From DAOTXL01 sp034434895 (GTDB lineage: Bacteria; Chloroflexota; Anaerolineae; JAAYZQ01), in assembly GCA_034434895.1 (NCBI GenBank), contig DAOTYI010000193.1, forward strand, positions 1-22,572: 22,572 nt of DNA, written 5' to 3'. Below the pieces are notes generated by a model. The model saw nothing but the letters and a program-made list of their open reading frames with translations. It searched no databases and was not told the DNA's origin. Every line of letters begins with the position of its first letter. Within the stretch, counting starts at the first letter, position 1. Below are positions 1-7,352 of the stretch, in pieces. Both the position numbers and the translations under genes were made by a program.

Positions 1-2
1 GG

Positions 3-1076
3 GCGATCTGGGGAGGGCTGGCCGGATTGGGTTTCTGGTCCTTTGGCCTGATTGGGGTCTATATCGTTCCGGTCGCTCTGTTGTGGCTCCTCCGCTTCGA
101 GTGGAGGCGCTGGCCCTGTTACCTGTTGGGGGTGCTGGGGTTCCTCCTGTTCAGCAGCCCGTGGTGGCTCTATGATCTGACCCACAGCCATGCCGGCCTG
201 GCGGTCCTGGCCGATCCTCTCCAGGGCAAGATATCCTCGCCTGGGCTGGCGCGGTTGGGGTGCTTCTGGTTGCTGGGGGTGCCTGCCTTACTCGGCCTGC
301 GCTTCCCCTGGGCAGCGGGCTATATTCTGGTGTATCTGGCCCCGTTGGTGCTGGCCTTTTATGGCCTTCTCCTTTTCGGCCTGGGGCGGCGATGGCCTCA
401 CCTGACGGCTCAGGGCCGGCGCGGGCTCTTGCTCCTGGGGCTGGTGATGGCCACTTCTACCCTCTTTTTGCTGGGTACACGTTTTGGATTGGATGTGACC
501 GGGCGGTATCTGTTGCCCCTGTACCCGGTGCTGTGCGTTGTCGGCGGGGGGTGGTGGTCCGGCCTGCGGCCTTCGGTCCGGCTGTGGGGAGGGCTGGCCG
601 TGGTCTTGCTGCTGGCTTTTAACCTGACGGGGGTGATCCTGGGTGCGCGCGGGCCGGCGGGGTTGACCACCCTGTATATCCCTGCTCAGCAGATAGGAAA
701 CGCCTACGATGAGGAGCTGATCCGGTTTCTGCTGGATCAGGGGGTGCCGTATGGCTATTCCCACCACTGGGTTTCGTTCAAGATCGCCTTTCTATCCCAC
801 GAGCGGGTCATTCTGGCTCCCTTGTTGCCGTACCAGAATGTAGCCGACCATGACCCGGACCGGGCGGACCGTTATCCGCCCTATACCCGGCTGGTCGAGG
901 CAGCAGCCAGTCCGGTGTATGTGACCAGCAATCAGCTGTGGCTGGATGCCTTGCTGCGCCGGCGCCTGACCGAACTACAGGTCTCTTTTGACGAGACCTC
1001 CATCGGGCCCTATCACATTTTCTACCATCTGTCACGCCCTGTCACCCCCCGCCAGGTGATGGTCCGGCAGCCCTGA
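3..1076 (+). CDS. Polytopic membrane protein, GT-C/GT39-like, 5' truncated by window edge
   Basis: The reading frame is open to the left edge, so the true start lies outside the window; a TTG at 27 is only the first start-like codon inside it. The first ~210 visible residues are a run of hydrophobic segments separated by short basic loops. They include GRYLLPLYP, a motif common in the last luminal/membrane part of GT39-like (PMT-type) glycosyltransferases. The remaining ~140 residues are soluble and end in HLSRPVTPRQVMVRQP. No catalytic DD/DE motif is visible because that part would lie upstream. It is probably the C-terminal half of a lipid-linked-sugar-dependent glycosyltransferase acting on the outer membrane face, but the family assignment is by architecture only. 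Its last 55 bp overlap, tail to tail, the end of the minus-strand gene that follows. Confidence 0.75.
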   Translation, partial: AIWGGLAGLGFWSFGLIGVYIVPVALLWLLRFEWRRWPCYLLGVLGFLLFSSPWWLYDLTHSHAGLAVLADPLQGKISSPGLARLGCFWLLGVPALLGLRFPWAAGYILVYLAPLVLAFYGLLLFGLGRRWPHLTAQGRRGLLLLGLVMATSTLFLLGTRFGLDVTGRYLLPLYPVLCVVGGGWWSGLRPSVRLWGGLAVVLLLAFNLTGVILGARGPAGLTTLYIPAQQIGNAYDEELIRFLLDQGVPYGYSHHWVSFKIAFLSHERVILAPLLPYQNVADHDPDRADRYPPYTRLVEAAASPVYVTSNQLWLDALLRRRLTELQVSFDETSIGPYHIFYHLSRPVTPRQVMVRQP

Positions 1077-2743
1077 GCCGGGGGGAGGCCGTCCGTTGGA
1101 GAAGGGCCGGGCCCCCGGCCAGGAGAGGCGCGAAAAATAAGCATCCCGTCGCTGCCATAGATGTCGGTATCCAGTCTGTGGACCAGGGTGTACTCCTGCT
1201 GAAACCAGGGCAACGGCAACAGGCTGCGCCGCCCATAAACCTCCAATATGACCAGATAGGCAGGCCGTTGATCCCGGATCAGGTCGGGCGACAGGGCATA
1301 GTTGATGACCAGAAGCGAGGGGTCCAACGGATAGTAAGGCAGGGCCTCCGGCGAAACCAGGCCCAGAGTGTCCAGGATCGGCGCAGCGGTGAACCAACCC
1401 AGCGCCCCAATATCGCCGGCCGCCACCACCTCCCCCGGCTGAAGGCGCGGTTTCAGCCACTCGGCCGCCTGACGATAGAGCAACTCCAGCTTGAACCAGG
1501 CCATTTCAGGCGCAGGGCGGTCCGGTCCGTGATCGGGGTGGAGGGTGTAGGCGTTCAGCGAGGAGAGCAACAGCAGGGCGATGGCCAGGCCGGCGGCCCA
1601 CAGGCCGGCCCGTTCCCGGCGCAGGCTATGGGCCAGGCCGGTCAACAGGGCGACCACGCCGGTCAGAATCCCCAGAAAGTAGAAGGGCAGAGGGGGGGCC
1701 AGATACCAGCGGAAGATGAGCGGGTTTACAGCACTGAACACAGCCATGTAAACCGGCGGGTACAGGATCATCGGCAGCGCACGGCCTGCCTGCCGGATCA
1801 ACCGCCATCCGCCGGCCAGGTACAGGGTCAGATAAAGCGGCAGGCCCACCGCCGGCCAGAAGCGGCCAAACAGTTCATGCTCAAAAAAGGGCGTGCTGAG
1901 GTGCTGAAGCAGCCGGATCAGGGCCGCAAACCGGTCCAGATGGTAAGCATTCACCTTGGCCTGCACCGACTGGGGCAGCGGCGAGCCAAAGTAGAGCGTG
2001 GCAAACAGCAGCCACGGGGTCAGCGCGGCCCCCCAGATCGCCATCTCGGCCCACGGCAGGCGTCGCAGCCGGGCCGAGAAAGGGCCACCGTCCCGCACCA
2101 GCCACGGCCGGAGGGCCATGTCGGCGAACAAAAGCCCGGCAGCCAGGAGCGCATCCGGCCGGGTCAAAACCGCCAGGGCCACGAACAGCGTACTCCACCG
2201 CGACCGACCAGCGGCATAGGCGGCAAAGGCGGCCACCAGGAGCAGGATGACCAGCGGGGTTTCCATGCCGCCGATGGCAAAGGTGACCTCCATCGGCGAG
2301 ATGGCCCAGGCCAGACCCACACCCACAGCCAGGACGGCGGCAGGTTCGAACCGGCGGAAAGCAGACCGGCCCGCCCGCAGGTCAGGTCCGAGAGAAACGC
2401 CCAGCCGCCAGCCCAACCCGCAGAGCAGAGCGGCCGTGGCAGCGTCGGCCAGGGCGTTGAGGACCAGCGCCGTGGTCGGCAGATCGTGCAGACCCGGCAA
2501 CCAGGCCAGGGCCAACAGCAGAGTGTAAAGCGGCGTGGTCGTGCCCAAGACCCGCTGGCCAGGGTTGTAGACAAAACCCAGGCCACCGGCCAGGTTGCGG
2601 GCATAGCGAAAGGTGATATAGGCATCGTCTATCGTCCGGGGCCCGGCCACCAGCCGGATGGCCAGCGCCAGGGCTGCGATCCCGGCCATCAGCCACCCGT
2701 TGAGCCGGGGAGTGGGTTCCTCAACCTCCTGTTGTGGCGACAA
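1022..2743 (-). CDS. GT-C-type membrane glycosyltransferase-like protein
   Basis: A protein of about 573 residues with ~10 or more hydrophobic segments. Near the N-terminus, after the first membrane segment, it has IDDAYITFRYARNLAGG followed by GFVYNPGQRVLGTTTPLY. This is the Asp-Asp plus RY..N...G.G...NPG..V.G.T.PL signature of GT-C enzymes that use polyprenyl-phosphate sugars. A C-terminal soluble part has GDIGALGWFTAAPILDTLGL, matching the C-terminus of the protein at 11623-13182, so the two are paralogues. Start choice: an ATG at 2761 is in frame, but codons 2-4 after it form a strong GGAGGAGG ribosome binding site 6 nt before a TTG at 2743, and nothing resembling one precedes the ATG. 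I therefore take TTG. The last ~18 codons run antisense through the end of the neighbouring gene. Donor and acceptor are unknown. Confidence 0.85.
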   Translation of the reverse strand: MSPQQEVEEPTPRLNGWLMAGIAALALAIRLVAGPRTIDDAYITFRYARNLAGGLGFVYNPGQRVLGTTTPLYTLLLALAWLPGLHDLPTTALVLNALADAATAALLCGLGWRLGVSLGPDLRAGRSAFRRFEPAAVLAVGVGLAWAISPMEVTFAIGGMETPLVILLLVAAFAAYAAGRSRWSTLFVALAVLTRPDALLAAGLLFADMALRPWLVRDGGPFSARLRRLPWAEMAIWGAALTPWLLFATLYFGSPLPQSVQAKVNAYHLDRFAALIRLLQHLSTPFFEHELFGRFWPAVGLPLYLTLYLAGGWRLIRQAGRALPMILYPPVYMAVFSAVNPLIFRWYLAPPLPFYFLGILTGVVALLTGLAHSLRRERAGLWAAGLAIALLLLSSLNAYTLHPDHGPDRPAPEMAWFKLELLYRQAAEWLKPRLQPGEVVAAGDIGALGWFTAAPILDTLGLVSPEALPYYPLDPSLLVINYALSPDLIRDQRPAYLVILEVYGRRSLLPLPWFQQEYTLVHRLDTDIYGSDGMLIFRASPGRGPGPSPTDGLPPAQGCRTITWRGVTGRDRW

Positions 2744-2777
2744 CTCTTGCCTCCTCCCCATGGGCTGAACGGCAACG

Positions 2778-2807
2778 ATTATACCATGAGAAAGGCCATC
2801 AGCACAA
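2778..2807 (-). promoter_or_regulatory. Candidate sigma70-type promoter for the minus-strand GT-C gene
   Basis: On the minus strand a perfect TATAAT (2783-2778) is preceded by TGG (extended -10). A weak -35, TTGTGC (2807-2802), lies 18 bp upstream. Transcription would begin near 2770. That leaves about 27 nt before the TTG at 2743, and fits that start better than the ATG at 2761, which would be almost leaderless. Confidence 0.6.
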
Positions 2808-2850
2808 CCGGCAGGGCAGGCCCTCCAGCCTGTCCCACACCTTTTGAGGT

Positions 2851-2879
2851 TTGCATCACAGCCGAATTGCAGTTACAAT
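2851..2879 (+). promoter_or_regulatory. Candidate promoter of the seven-gene glycosylation operon
   Basis: TTGCAT (2851-2856) and TACAAT (2874-2879) are separated by exactly 17 bp, upstream of the polyprenyl-phosphate sugar synthase gene. The start-like TTG at 2851 and ATG at 2878 coincide with the two promoter hexamers, so they are unlikely translation starts. It is divergent from the promoter at 2778-2807, about 45 bp away. It lacks the TGn extension seen in the other candidate promoters. Confidence 0.6.
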
Positions 2880-2907
2880 GGGGACAATCTCTCACCGGGA
2901 GACAGGT

Positions 2908-3651
2908 TTGGACAGACACACGATTGTCATCCCAACCTACAACGAGCGGGAGAATCTCGGCCCGTTGGTGGAGGGGATTTTGAATCTGGGGCTTGGCTCC
3001 CAGATCATCATCATAGACGACAACTCGCCCGATGGCACCGGGGAGCTGGCCGACCAACTGGCAGCCCAACACCCCGGCCTCCAGGTGCTCCACCGGCCGG
3101 GGAAACTCGGCCTGGGCACAGCCCACATCGCCGGCATGAAAGCAGCCCTGGCCGACGGCGCAGCCTGCATCCTGACCATGGACGCCGACTTTTCCCATCA
3201 TCCCCGTCACCTGCCTGACCTCCTGGCAGCGCTGGAATCGCTGGATGTGGTCATCGGCTCGCGCTATGTGCCGGGTGGAGGGACGCGCTACTGCACCCTG
3301 CCTCGTCGGGCACTCAGCCGGGGAGCCAACCTCTTTGCCCGCACAGTGCTGGGCCTGCATGCCGGCGACGCCACTGCCGGCTTCCGTGGCTACCGCCGCG
3401 CCGTGCTGGAAAGCATCGCCCTGGACGAGATCCGCTCGGATGGTTACTCCTTCCTCATCGAACTGCTCTTCCGTTGCCAGCGGGCAGGCTGGCGCATCGG
3501 CGAACTGCCCATCCTGTTCGAAAACCGGCAACGGGGCGCATCTAAAATCTCCAGGGCCGAGATCCTGAAGGCGATCCAGACGGTAGCCCGGTTGGGGTGG
3601 GAACGGGTGAGCAACCGGCCATGTCCCGCAAAATCGCTCTGGACCGCCTGA
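2908..3651 (+). CDS. Polyprenyl-phosphate mannose (dolichol-phosphate mannose) synthase-like GT2
   Basis: Soluble GT-A enzyme of 247 residues, the size of DPM1-type synthases without membrane segments. It is expected to move a sugar, typically mannose from GDP-mannose, onto a polyprenyl phosphate at the cytoplasmic membrane face. Visible motifs: VIPTYNERENL at ~7-17, DDNSPDGT at 37-44, the metal-binding DAD at 92-94, GSRYVPGG at 117-124, SRGANLFAR at 137-145, GYSFLIELLFR at 179-189 and RQRGASKIS at 207-215. All are typical of the family. Start: TTG at 2908 sits 6 nt after GGGAG and puts VIPTYNE at the usual distance from the N-terminus; upstream TTG and ATG codons lie inside the promoter. It is the first gene of the operon and overlaps the next by 31 bp. 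The exact sugar (mannose or glucose) cannot be read from sequence. Confidence 0.92.
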   Translation: MDRHTIVIPTYNERENLGPLVEGILNLGLGSQIIIIDDNSPDGTGELADQLAAQHPGLQVLHRPGKLGLGTAHIAGMKAALADGAACILTMDADFSHHPRHLPDLLAALESLDVVIGSRYVPGGGTRYCTLPRRALSRGANLFARTVLGLHAGDATAGFRGYRRAVLESIALDEIRSDGYSFLIELLFRCQRAGWRIGELPILFENRQRGASKISRAEILKAIQTVARLGWERVSNRPCPAKSLWTA

Positions 3652-5144
3652 GCACTCAACACCTGCTGGTTGCCGTGCTGTTTGTGGCCATCTTTGCCAT
3701 GGCCGTCCGCCAGCCGGCCGATACCGATACCTGGTGGCACCTGAAAAGCGGGCAACTGATGTGGGAGACAGGCCGGCTGCCCGACACCGACCCTTTCTCT
3801 CACACGGTCGCCGGACAACCGTGGATTGACCACGGCTGGCTGGTGCAGCTGCTGCTGTGGCCGGTCTACCGGGCAGCGGGCCTGGGTGGGCTGGCCCTGC
3901 TCCTGGCCATCATCGTCACCGCCGCCTTTGCCCTGGTCTACCGCCAGTGTGCAGGCCGGCCCTATGTGGCCGCCTTTGTCACCCTGTTTGCAGCCGTGGC
4001 CTCCTCCGTCATCTGGGCCGCCCGCCCCCAGATCATCTCCTTTCTGCTGGCCGCCATCGTCGCCTATCTGCTCGACCGCCATAAACGCAGCGGGAACAGG
4101 CGCTGGCTGTGGGCACTGCCGCCCCTGGTGGTGCTGTGGGTGAACAGCCACGGCGGGTTTGTCATCGCCTTTCTGCTGCTGGGCTGCTATCTGGCCGGCG
4201 AAACGCTGAACCGGCTGACCTCTTCTCCCTCCCCGAAAGAGGGGGCAGGGGTGAAGATCAGACCCTTGCTCCTGACTTTTCTGATCAGCCTCCCCGCCGT
4301 GCTGCTCAACCCCAACACCGTCAAGATGATCCCCTACGCCTATCAGACGGTGAGCATCGGCCCGCTGCAGGACTTTATCCAGGAATGGGCCGCGCCCGAC
4401 TTTCACCGCCTGCAATTCCAACCCTTTCTCTGGCTGCTGCTGCTGACCCTGGCGGCGATGGGCCTCTCCCGCCAGCGCGCCGACTGGACCGACCTGGTGC
4501 TGGTGAGCCTTTTCGGCTACCTGGGGCTGCTGGCCGTGCGCAACATTGCCCTCTTTGCCCTGGTGGTCGCCCCGGTCCTGAGCCGCCATGCCACTGCCGC
4601 CGTGGACGAGCTGGCGAGCACGGCACCGCGCCTGTCGTGGCTGGCGGTGGCCGGCCATACCCGTCCCGCGCCTCCCTCCCGTCGCCTGGCCCGGCTGAAC
4701 CTGCTGCTGCTGGCTCTGATCCTGGTTGCTGCCGGGTCCAAAATCGGCCTGGACCTGGCCCACCTGCGCGACCCGACGGTGTGGGGCCGGGGCCTGCCGC
4801 TGGCCGCGACCGACTATCTGCGCCACCATGAACTGCCGGGGCAGATGTTCAACACCTACAACTGGGGCGGCTATCTCATCTGGAGCCTCTACCCCGACAA
4901 ACCGGTCTTTGTGGACGGACGCACCGACCTGTACGCCCTGCACAGCCGGGTTCTGGACGATTATGTGACGGTACACTGGACGCGGCCCGGCTGGCAGCAG
5001 GTCCTGGACCGGTACAAGATCGGCTACGTCATCACCGAGCGCACCGGCCTGCTTGACAGGACACTGTCCGAAAGCCAGGGCTGGCAACTGCTCTACCAGG
5101 ACAACGTGGCCGCGATCTATGGGCGGGCGGAGGCAAAGCCATGA
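3621..5144 (+). CDS. Polytopic membrane protein, GT-C-like family with DTDTWWHL motif
   Basis: A 507-residue membrane protein. The first hydrophobic segment is followed by a conserved-looking extracytoplasmic loop, DTDTWWHLKSG at 34-44 and then PDTDPFSHT and WIDHGWL. This is an acidic loop in the place where GT-C enzymes carry their catalytic aspartate. About nine further membrane segments follow, then a soluble tail with NTYNWGGYL (411-419) and VDGRTDLY (431-438), seen in many bacterial proteins of this unnamed family. ATG at 3621 is chosen (GGTGAG 9 nt upstream) over an in-frame GTG at 3597 without a site; it overlaps the GT2 gene by 31 bp. The cytoplasmic loop at residues ~201-213 is encoded by an intergenic-type palindromic repeat. 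A glycosyltransferase role is inferred from architecture and operon. Confidence 0.8.
   Translation: MSRKIALDRLSTQHLLVAVLFVAIFAMAVRQPADTDTWWHLKSGQLMWETGRLPDTDPFSHTVAGQPWIDHGWLVQLLLWPVYRAAGLGGLALLLAIIVTAAFALVYRQCAGRPYVAAFVTLFAAVASSVIWAARPQIISFLLAAIVAYLLDRHKRSGNRRWLWALPPLVVLWVNSHGGFVIAFLLLGCYLAGETLNRLTSSPSPKEGAGVKIRPLLLTFLISLPAVLLNPNTVKMIPYAYQTVSIGPLQDFIQEWAAPDFHRLQFQPFLWLLLLTLAAMGLSRQRADWTDLVLVSLFGYLGLLAVRNIALFALVVAPVLSRHATAAVDELASTAPRLSWLAVAGHTRPAPPSRRLARLNLLLLALILVAAGSKIGLDLAHLRDPTVWGRGLPLAATDYLRHHELPGQMFNTYNWGGYLIWSLYPDKPVFVDGRTDLYALHSRVLDDYVTVHWTRPGWQQVLDRYKIGYVITERTGLLDRTLSESQGWQLLYQDNVAAIYGRAEAKP
4221..4257 (+). repeat. Intragenic palindromic mini-repeat, C-run/G-run hairpin
   Basis: A 37-bp imperfect palindrome with outer arms TCTTC and GAAGA and inner C-rich and G-rich tracts around a GAAA loop. 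It resembles mini-repeats usually found between bacterial genes, but here it is in frame in a membrane-protein gene. It encodes SSPSPKEGAGVK in a predicted loop between membrane segments, where an insertion would be tolerated. Confidence 0.55.
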
Positions 5145-7351
5145 AACGCCCCCACCTGCGCTGGCTGCTCACCGTGGTCGGAGTGCTCCTGTGGCTCATC
5201 GCCGTCCTGCCGGCCTACTATGTCGTCCACAAACCGCTGCCTGGCGAGACAGCCCCCTCCCCCATCTCGACACCCTTTAGCGTTTCAAATACAGTTTCCT
5301 GCACCATCAGTCTGCTGGCCGATCTGAGCTTGCTGGCCCTGACGCTGCTCATCGCCGCCGCCTGGGGTGGCCGTCTGGGACGCCGGCTCTGCGCCGACCT
5401 GACCCCCGGCCTGGAGCATTGGGCTTTGGGTTCCACCCTCGGCCTGGGGCTGCTGGGTAGCCTGGTGCTGGGACTGGCAGCCGTCGGTGGGTTGTATCGC
5501 TGGCCGGCCTACGGCCTCCTGCTGACCCTGGGCCTGGCGGCCCTGCCGGAGCTTCGGGCGCTGTTCGCAACCGGGCAGCCCTCCGCACTCCGCATTCCGC
5601 ATTCCGCACTCCGCATTCCGCATTCCGCCCTCCGCATTCCGCATTCCGCCCTCCGCATTCCGCATTCCGCCCTCCGCATTCCGCATTCCGCACTCCGCAT
5701 TCCGCACTCCGCCCTCCGCATTCCGCAACCCTGGCTGTGGCTCTACACCGCCCTGATCGGCCTGCTGGCTCTGATCACGGCCCTGTTGCCTCCTACCAGT
5801 TGGGATGCCCTGGTTTACCATCTGCAAGGGCCGCGCCTCTATCTGGCCGCCCACCGCCTGACCGCCGTCCCAGAGAACTTTTATCTCAACTGGCCGGCCC
5901 AGATGGAGATGCTCTTCACCTGGGGCCTGCTGCTCAAGGGGGACATCCTGGCCGGGCTTTTCCATTGGGTCTTTTGGCCGCTGACGGCGGCGCTGCTCTA
6001 CCTTCTGGCCCAGCGCACGGTGGATGCACAGGCAGGGAGCCGGGCAGTGGCATTGTGGGCCTCAGTGCCTTTTGCCCGGGAGCTGGCCGGTATGGCCTAC
6101 GCCGACCTGGGCCTCACCGCTTTCATTCTGGCCGCGTTCTATGCCTTTTTGCGCTGGACTGAAACCTCACATGACGGCTGGCTGGCCCTGGCCGCCCTGT
6201 TTGTCGGCCTGGCCACGGCGACCAAGTACACGGCGGTCACCTGGCTGGGGTTGTTCCTGCTGCTGCTGGCCGGCCATGCCTGGCGGCGCCAGCGACGGCC
6301 TGCCGGCTGGATCGCCCGCCGCGCCGTCCATTTTGCCGGGCTGGCCGGGCTGCCCCTCCTCCCCTGGCTGGTGAAAAACTGGTGGGTCACCGGCAACCCG
6401 ATCTACCCTTTCCTCCTGGGCGGCCAGGGCTGGAACCCCATCCGTGCGGCGTGGCTCACCTGGCCCGGTCAGGGCTACAGCCGCAACCCCCTCGACTACC
6501 TGGCCCTGCCCTGGCTGATGACGGTGCTGGGCAGCAGCGGCACCGCCGCCTTTGACGCGACGACCGGCCCGCTGCTGCTATGCCTGATGCCGCTGGTCTT
6601 CCTGAGCCGGGGGCGGCCCCTGTCGGTCAACGATGCCCTGTGGCTGGCGGGCGGACAACTGGCTTGCTTTGCCGCCATCATCTATCATTATGTCTATCTG
6701 GCAGAAACCCGGCTCCTTTTGCCGGCCATCCCGCTGTTGTGCCTGGCAGGGGCCTATGCGCTCCATCGCCTGCCGGTCTGGGATCGCCCCAGCCTGCGCC
6801 TGTCGCGGGTGGTGGGCGGTGTGGTCGTGCTGGTCCTGGCCACCAACCTGGCTACCGAAACCTGCGCCGTCCTGTCCGGCCACCCTCTGGCCCCGCTGGC
6901 CGGCCTGGAATCGCGGGCGGACTATCTGGCCCGGCGTCTGGGGGCCTATTTCGAGGCGATGCGCCAGCTCAACGAGCGGTTGCCCGCCGCCAGCCGCACC
7001 CTGTTTCTGTGGGAACCTCGTGGCTACTATTGTCAACAGCCTGCCCAACCCGACGCCACGCTGGATAACCTGGCCCAACTGCGTGTGGGTCACCCCACCG
7101 CCCAGGCCGCTCTGACCGCACTGCGGATGGAAGGGTTCACCCACCTGCTCCTCTACCGGGCCGGCCTGGAGTTCCTGCGCCGGCCGACCCCTCGCCCGCC
7201 CACCCTGAACAGCCTGCTGGGACAGCCTCCGCCGCAGCAATCGCTCTATCCGCTGACCCACGATGACCTGCGCTTCCTGGATGACCTGCTGGCCCGCTGT
7301 CAGAGGGTCGCCGACCTGGGCGGCATCTATGAAATCTACCGGCTGCCGTGA
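5141..7351 (+). CDS. Large polytopic GT39/PMT-like membrane glycosyltransferase with in-frame heptamer array
   Basis: A 736-residue protein that starts inside the previous stop (ATGA overlap), with GGAGG 7 nt upstream. Hydrophobic segments occupy most of residues 1-600. After residue ~215, TSWDALVYHLQGPRLY, PENFYLNWPAQMEMLF and GDILAGLFHWVF form a recognisable bacterial membrane glycosyltransferase core; the tryptophan-aspartate (SWDA) is a plausible catalytic loop residue. KNWWVTGNPIYPF and a soluble C-terminal region follow. Residues ~148-195 are seven SALRIPH-type repeats encoded by a 7-bp tandem array. This insert sits between the N-terminal membrane part and the conserved core, so it may not destroy function. 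The role is inferred: transfer of sugar from a polyprenyl-phosphate donor outside the membrane, probably the donor made by the first operon gene. The acceptor is unknown. Confidence 0.82.
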   Translation: MKRPHLRWLLTVVGVLLWLIAVLPAYYVVHKPLPGETAPSPISTPFSVSNTVSCTISLLADLSLLALTLLIAAAWGGRLGRRLCADLTPGLEHWALGSTLGLGLLGSLVLGLAAVGGLYRWPAYGLLLTLGLAALPELRALFATGQPSALRIPHSALRIPHSALRIPHSALRIPHSALRIPHSALRIPHSALRIPQPWLWLYTALIGLLALITALLPPTSWDALVYHLQGPRLYLAAHRLTAVPENFYLNWPAQMEMLFTWGLLLKGDILAGLFHWVFWPLTAALLYLLAQRTVDAQAGSRAVALWASVPFARELAGMAYADLGLTAFILAAFYAFLRWTETSHDGWLALAALFVGLATATKYTAVTWLGLFLLLLAGHAWRRQRRPAGWIARRAVHFAGLAGLPLLPWLVKNWWVTGNPIYPFLLGGQGWNPIRAAWLTWPGQGYSRNPLDYLALPWLMTVLGSSGTAAFDATTGPLLLCLMPLVFLSRGRPLSVNDALWLAGGQLACFAAIIYHYVYLAETRLLLPAIPLLCLAGAYALHRLPVWDRPSLRLSRVVGGVVVLVLATNLATETCAVLSGHPLAPLAGLESRADYLARRLGAYFEAMRQLNERLPAASRTLFLWEPRGYYCQQPAQPDATLDNLAQLRVGHPTAQAALTALRMEGFTHLLLYRAGLEFLRRPTPRPPTLNSLLGQPPPQQSLYPLTHDDLRFLDDLLARCQRVADLGGIYEIYRLP
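5584..5723 (+). repeat. Tandem heptanucleotide array, 20 copies of CGCAYTC/CGCCCTC, in coding frame
   Basis: Twenty consecutive 7-bp units can be laid out without a gap: CGCATTC (12 copies), CGCACTC (4) and CGCCCTC (4), with partial units at both ends. The variants mostly recur in threes, giving a 21-bp higher-order period and the peptide repeat SALRIPH. Similar short tandemly repeated repetitive sequences with 7-bp units are known from cyanobacterial and other bacterial intergenic regions; finding one in frame in a gene is unusual. Any change not divisible by three units would shift the reading frame. Confidence 0.95.
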
Positions 7352-7352
7352 G

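Noticed and set aside
1178..2983. Very long plus-strand open frame opposite the minus-strand GT-C gene (also long antisense frames at 3444-5087 and 7905-9989 minus)
   Set aside because: Products are Gln/Arg/Gly/Pro-rich with no hydrophobic pattern or family motif. They mirror strongly GC-biased real genes on the other strand.
5584..5723. CRISPR array
   Set aside because: Units are 7 bp with no unique spacers and lie in a coding frame.
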